A DNA stretch of 64,000 nucleotides, from assembly GCA_031771865.1 (NCBI GenBank), contig JASISA010000027.1, positions 744,001-808,000 on the forward strand. Direction: 5' to 3'. Position numbers and translations under genes: made by a program. This stretch comes from Nothophaeocryptopus gaeumannii (Eukaryota > Ascomycota > Dothideomycetes > Mycosphaerellales > Mycosphaerellaceae). The notes under the pieces are model-generated. The model saw nothing but the letters and a program-made list of their open reading frames with translations, had not been told where the DNA came from and searched no databases. This document shows positions 60,657 to 64,000 of this stretch, piece by piece. Position 1 is the first letter of the stretch. The number at the start of each line of letters is the position of its first letter.

Positions 60657-62498
60657 TCATTGCACTTTAAAAATGAGTGTCTTCAAGCGTTGGAAGCCCA
60701 GCATTGACTTCAGCCGGTCTTGCAGCTCTCCGTTTTCTACTTCTGGCTCGCGGTCGAGCACCACATCGCTAAAGGCAATGTCGCTAAGCATCGGATGGCG
60801 CGCTACAAAGACCTCCATCTTGCGCATCTGGCATATGGTGTTCGCTGGCTGGCAGAACATGGACAAAGACTCCAGACTCGGCATCGTCTGATTCATCAGG
60901 ACCATAAAGATGTCTTCTCCGTCGCCTAGTTCGGCGTAGTTGTAGACATGTTGTACAAAGATTGGAGGAAAGCGCGATCTGACCCCGATCGTCAGTCGTC
61001 GAAGCTTTGAGGCTGAGCTGAGAACCTCGAGGCAATCGAGCAGGTCTGCCTCGGAATTGATGCCGATATTATCCCTTAGGCTGAGCTCCAATTCTTCGAG
61101 ACCGGCGGTAAGGGTACAGGCTTGCATATGCCATACTGCGGGTCGCAGCACGAAACATCTGATGCGGCTCTCGCTCTCGCAGATCGCTTTCGTGACATTC
61201 GCAATGGGTGTGACTAACATCTGCACAACGTCTTGGTCGCCTCCAGTACTCCTTTGATGCTTTTGCTTGCACGAGCTTCACTGCTGTTCCAGCGTGCGAA
61301 GGGTGCGGGTCACCAGGGCGATGCACCAGAAGCCGTTGAACCAATTCGCGACTCACTCCACTTGCACATCCCACAAATCGATTCTCCGAAGCGTCCCAAG
61401 CCGCTGCAGATTCTGTTTGATAATCCTCTTGATGGACCAGCAGGGATCCCGCCATCGCTGGAGCTCATCCTGGGTAAAGCCTCCAGCCAAGAAATGCAGA
61501 CGGGACAACCTCATAGTCTGTAGGCCCTTGTGCTGCGCAACGAAGTCTTGTGGCGCTTTCAAACTCAATTCGCCGAAGTCTTAACTGAGCTCCATGAGGT
61601 TAGGAAGATGGTGCTGCATCAACGAAGCCAGGAACGATCGAGGGTCGCAGCTTGATTCCCCATGGTCCAGGGCCTCTGCGTGTTCATCAACGCTCGTTTT
61701 GATAGTGAGCCTGTGAAGCCTGGGAGCACATGCGATCGCCGACGCAAGTGCTTCACAGACCGAGCGCATGGATCCGTCGTCTCTCTTGAGCCACAGCGTG
61801 AACTCTATGCTATCAACGGAAGAGATAGCGCGCTTCAGAGCGCCAGTTCGCAGCAGATGGATGGGCATGCACCACAGCACAGCAAACAACCTGAAGCCTT
61901 GTACAAGCAATTCACTCATAGCCACCGCATCAAAGATGACTTGACATGGATGCACGTCTTCGCAGGAAGGGCGTCAAAGCCGTAGGTGCTGCATTTCTGC
62001 TGATACGTCTGAATCGCTGAGGGCCGACCCGCGAGATATGTACGTTCGTCCGTGACGACAATCTTGACGTCCCGATTCCAGTGTCGCAGCAATGTGAAGA
62101 GGTAGATGAGTGCCTGCAAGTCCAGCTTCCTGTTTCTCATCTCCGTCTGCCTTGAGAGCCTGCGTCTCCCATGGTGTTGGTGTTAGATCGACAGTGCCAT
62201 TTTGGTCGAAAATCTTTGACAGGAATTGCTTTCTTCGCCCATCCACCACTTGGTCAATGAAAAAGTGTAAGGTAATCTTCGTCGCGACAAACACAGCCTT
62301 GTTCGCCTTCTCGACTACTCCTTGAATCCTCTCGAGGTCGCAGAGCAGTACGGATTGATCGCCGCCGAAAAACATAGAGCGATCCGATTCGGTCACCTTT
62401 GCGCAAACATCTCGAGAACTCAGTCGAAGTGACTTCAGGTCTTGTGCGTCGAGGTATGATGTGAAGATCGTGAAGATTTCGGTCGGCATGGTGGACAA
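60657..62498 (-). pseudogene. F-box/LRR-like protein, broken by frameshifts and stops
   Basis: It starts at 62498 with an F-box-like MSTMPTEIFTIFTSYLDAQD and LKSLRLSSRDVCAKVTESDR. Coherent text then hops between frames. It leaves the first frame near 62150 (to LDLQALIYLFTLLRHWNRDV) and changes again near 61960 (to VIFDAVAMSELLVQGFRLF). It passes a TAA at about 61581-61583 (Gln expected), reads LSLKAPQDFVAQHKGLQTMR, and changes once more before VTKAICESESRIRCFVLRPA. Leucine-rich-repeat-like segments continue to the final stop at 60657. A live gene of this class is about 550-600 residues without such breaks. Short introns cannot explain all frame changes, since the breaks lack matching splice pairs as far as I can see. 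F-box proteins select substrates for SCF ubiquitin ligases. Confidence 0.6.
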
Positions 62499-63010
62499 GC
62501 TCGGCGGCGCCTCTGTTCAGGGCTTGCTGCTGTCGGGAGGACACCGTACAGCGTTGAGGTATTGAGAGATCGTACGTGATGATTGTCGCAGGCTCGAAGG
62601 CGCCGATGTCTCCACCTTGTTGCGCTACGGAAGGTGTTGGCGTGCGCCGGGGGCAGTGGAGGTGTTTGGTTGCCGTCTCGATCGGTGATATTGTGGTTGT
62701 GGATGTTAGTGTGAGGAAGAGCAAGGTGGGTTCAGCTTAGCTTTGGTGGGGTGAACGCGCCAAGACATTCACATGCAGCAGGACAAACGGCTGCAGGTGA
62801 GTCCTCAACGTCGCTGCACATGACTTCTCCCGCGCTTCATTCACACAACGTCTCTGACGTTTGCCTAGCAATAGTGACGGAACCAGCCAGAAGTCCGCGC
62901 GCAAAGAGTCACCGTTCATGTAAGTGAACTTCTGCCATCGCCCTCCGCTCACCACGCCGACACCACCATTGCCACCGCCATCGCCGCCGACCACGCACTC
63001 GCATAGCAAG
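62499..63010. other. divergent intergenic, leader of last gene
   Basis: No gene is supported. It includes a CCNCCA-rich stretch (about 62940-63000) just before the start codon of the next gene, probably 5' UTR. Confidence 0.4.
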
Positions 63011-64000
63011 ATGTCGGCGCAACAAGCTAACAGTGGACAGAGAGCGCACTTCCTCCACTTCACCCCCTCCCAACTCCTCCACCGCCACGCAGACGACGAA
63101 GCCGCCAAGCGCCCCTTCAAGGGCACCTCCCGCCCCGCCGCCTACGAGAGCCTCACGGTGAGGCTCTTCCTTTTCAAGGAGGGCAAATTGCAGCTCTTCG
63201 CTCGCCACGGCGACTCGACCGAGCGAGCACGAGCTGAACCGTTCGTGGCGCCTTCCGCCTGGTTTCCGAGCGACGACGAGGCGAGAAGCCTCCAGGACTA
63301 CATCATCTCGATGTTGACGAGCTCTCTCGGCGCTACGAAGACGATTCAAGATGTGCAGCTTATCGAATTCGCACACGACAAGCCAGTCGTCCTAAGCAGC
63401 ATCAGCACCCGAAAAGGACCTGAAGACTTCGAATTGGTGACCAAAGACCAGCTCGAGATCGCCGTACTTCTCTCCCTGGGCTCCAACTCCCGACTCCCGA
63501 AGAACGAAATCATGCGCATCGGCTCAATGCAAGACGACCGTACCAAATACGTCTTCAACACCGTCCTGTCGGCCGAACAGCAGACCAAGCGCTACGGTAT
63601 CCCGGACTACATGACGGGCACCGGAATCAGCTGGGAAACCCTCGACGCCGTCTTCTCCCGCTTCCGTCGATGCTCCAAGAATCGAGCCATGCCGCGTGCT
63701 CCCCGAATCACTGCCGAGGAAGACGACGATCGACCATTCCTTCATCGTCTCGCATCACACGCCCTCAATGCCATCTTGCTCCTCAAGCAGAAAGAGCAAA
63801 CAGTCGCCGTATCCCTCCACGGCATCCTCGCCTATCGAGAATCAACATGGGACACCTTCTACTTCCTGCAAATGTCCGAGTTAGACTGGTCCCTACCCTA
63901 TAAACGAAACGCAGACGATTTCGACTATGTCCTTCCTGGCAAGAAACATGCTTCCCAGTTCACCGTCGTGGGCGATTTCTCAGACAATGCCGTCAATCTG
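63011..64000 (+). CDS. unrecognised protein, 3' end outside the window
   Basis: From ATG 63011 the frame is open to the window edge, 330 codons with no stop. It begins MSAQQANSGQRAHFLHFTPS. Readable parts: AAYESLTVRLFLFKEGKLQL (about 48-67), WFPSDDEARSLQDYIISMLT (about 85-105), ATKTIQDVQLIEFAHDKPVV (about 108-128), VTKDQLEIAVLLSLGSNSRL (about 142-161) and LQMSELDWSLPYKRNADDFD near the edge. Composition is ordinary and codon use resembles the housekeeping neighbours. I see no signal peptide, membrane helix or known catalytic motif. It looks like a conserved fungal protein, but I cannot name it. Confidence 0.75.
   Translation, partial: MSAQQANSGQRAHFLHFTPSQLLHRHADDEAAKRPFKGTSRPAAYESLTVRLFLFKEGKLQLFARHGDSTERARAEPFVAPSAWFPSDDEARSLQDYIISMLTSSLGATKTIQDVQLIEFAHDKPVVLSSISTRKGPEDFELVTKDQLEIAVLLSLGSNSRLPKNEIMRIGSMQDDRTKYVFNTVLSAEQQTKRYGIPDYMTGTGISWETLDAVFSRFRRCSKNRAMPRAPRITAEEDDDRPFLHRLASHALNAILLLKQKEQTVAVSLHGILAYRESTWDTFYFLQMSELDWSLPYKRNADDFDYVLPGKKHASQFTVVGDFSDNAVNL

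Overview
The window reads as nuclear DNA of a filamentous ascomycete (Pezizomycotina, most likely a dothideomycete). Genes have several short introns of about 45-130 bp with GTANGT donors, CTNAC branch sites and YAG acceptors. Eukaryotic housekeeping genes are interspersed with fungal-type Zn2Cys6 and bZIP regulators and oxidoreductases, and there are AT-rich islands and transposon relics whose stops look like repeat-induced point mutation (RIP). Placement within the class is inference. Exon structures were worked out by hand from splice signals and reading frame.

Layout. 1-9.2 kb: a decayed pogo-type transposase, the four-exon ribosomal protein eL37 gene, a GDSL hydrolase relic lacking its catalytic core, the ribosome-biogenesis WD40 protein IPI3, a secreted Ser/Thr-rich protein and a six-exon sedolisin protease. 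9.36-14.21 kb: a complete 4.8-kb DNA transposon with 38-bp terminal inverted repeats and a 4-bp target duplication. It carries a wrecked integrase-core (DDE) transposase and two passenger genes, and is studded with about 40 copies of an 8-bp word, YACTCGYA or its complement. This is the most unusual object in the window.

14.5-39.4 kb: an accessory region rich in redox and tailoring enzymes: SDR, GMC oxidoreductase, aldehyde dehydrogenase, flavin prenyltransferase (PAD1), UbiD/FDC1-type decarboxylase, cytochrome P450, methyltransferase, cupin, bZIP factor, zinc alcohol dehydrogenase, a four-repeat Myb-like protein, a GRE2-like reductase, a twin-RING protein and a Zn2Cys6 factor. The PAD1/FDC1 pair makes and uses prenylated FMN, so decarboxylation of a cinnamic-type or related aromatic acid is the best guess for a shared pathway. 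Several members carry a single inactivating change (in-frame TGA in the decarboxylase and the alcohol dehydrogenase, a frameshift at the P450 haem cysteine, a non-GT donor in the regulator), so the region appears to be decaying. The promoter shared by the GMC and ALDH genes has a perfect 16-bp palindrome with CGG half-sites at its centre.

40.1-64 kb: mostly conserved genes: EPT1/CPT1-type phosphotransferase, the TORC1 subunit KOG1/Raptor, sorting nexin SNX3, RNase P/MRP subunit POP7 and lipoate octanoyltransferase LIP2. Interspersed are a tandem pair of paralogous Zn2Cys6 factors (one a pseudogene), a small membrane protein whose last intron has triplicated acceptors, a secreted amidase, two F-box/LRR relics and an unrecognised protein open at the right edge. 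I saw no tRNA, rRNA or CRISPR array.
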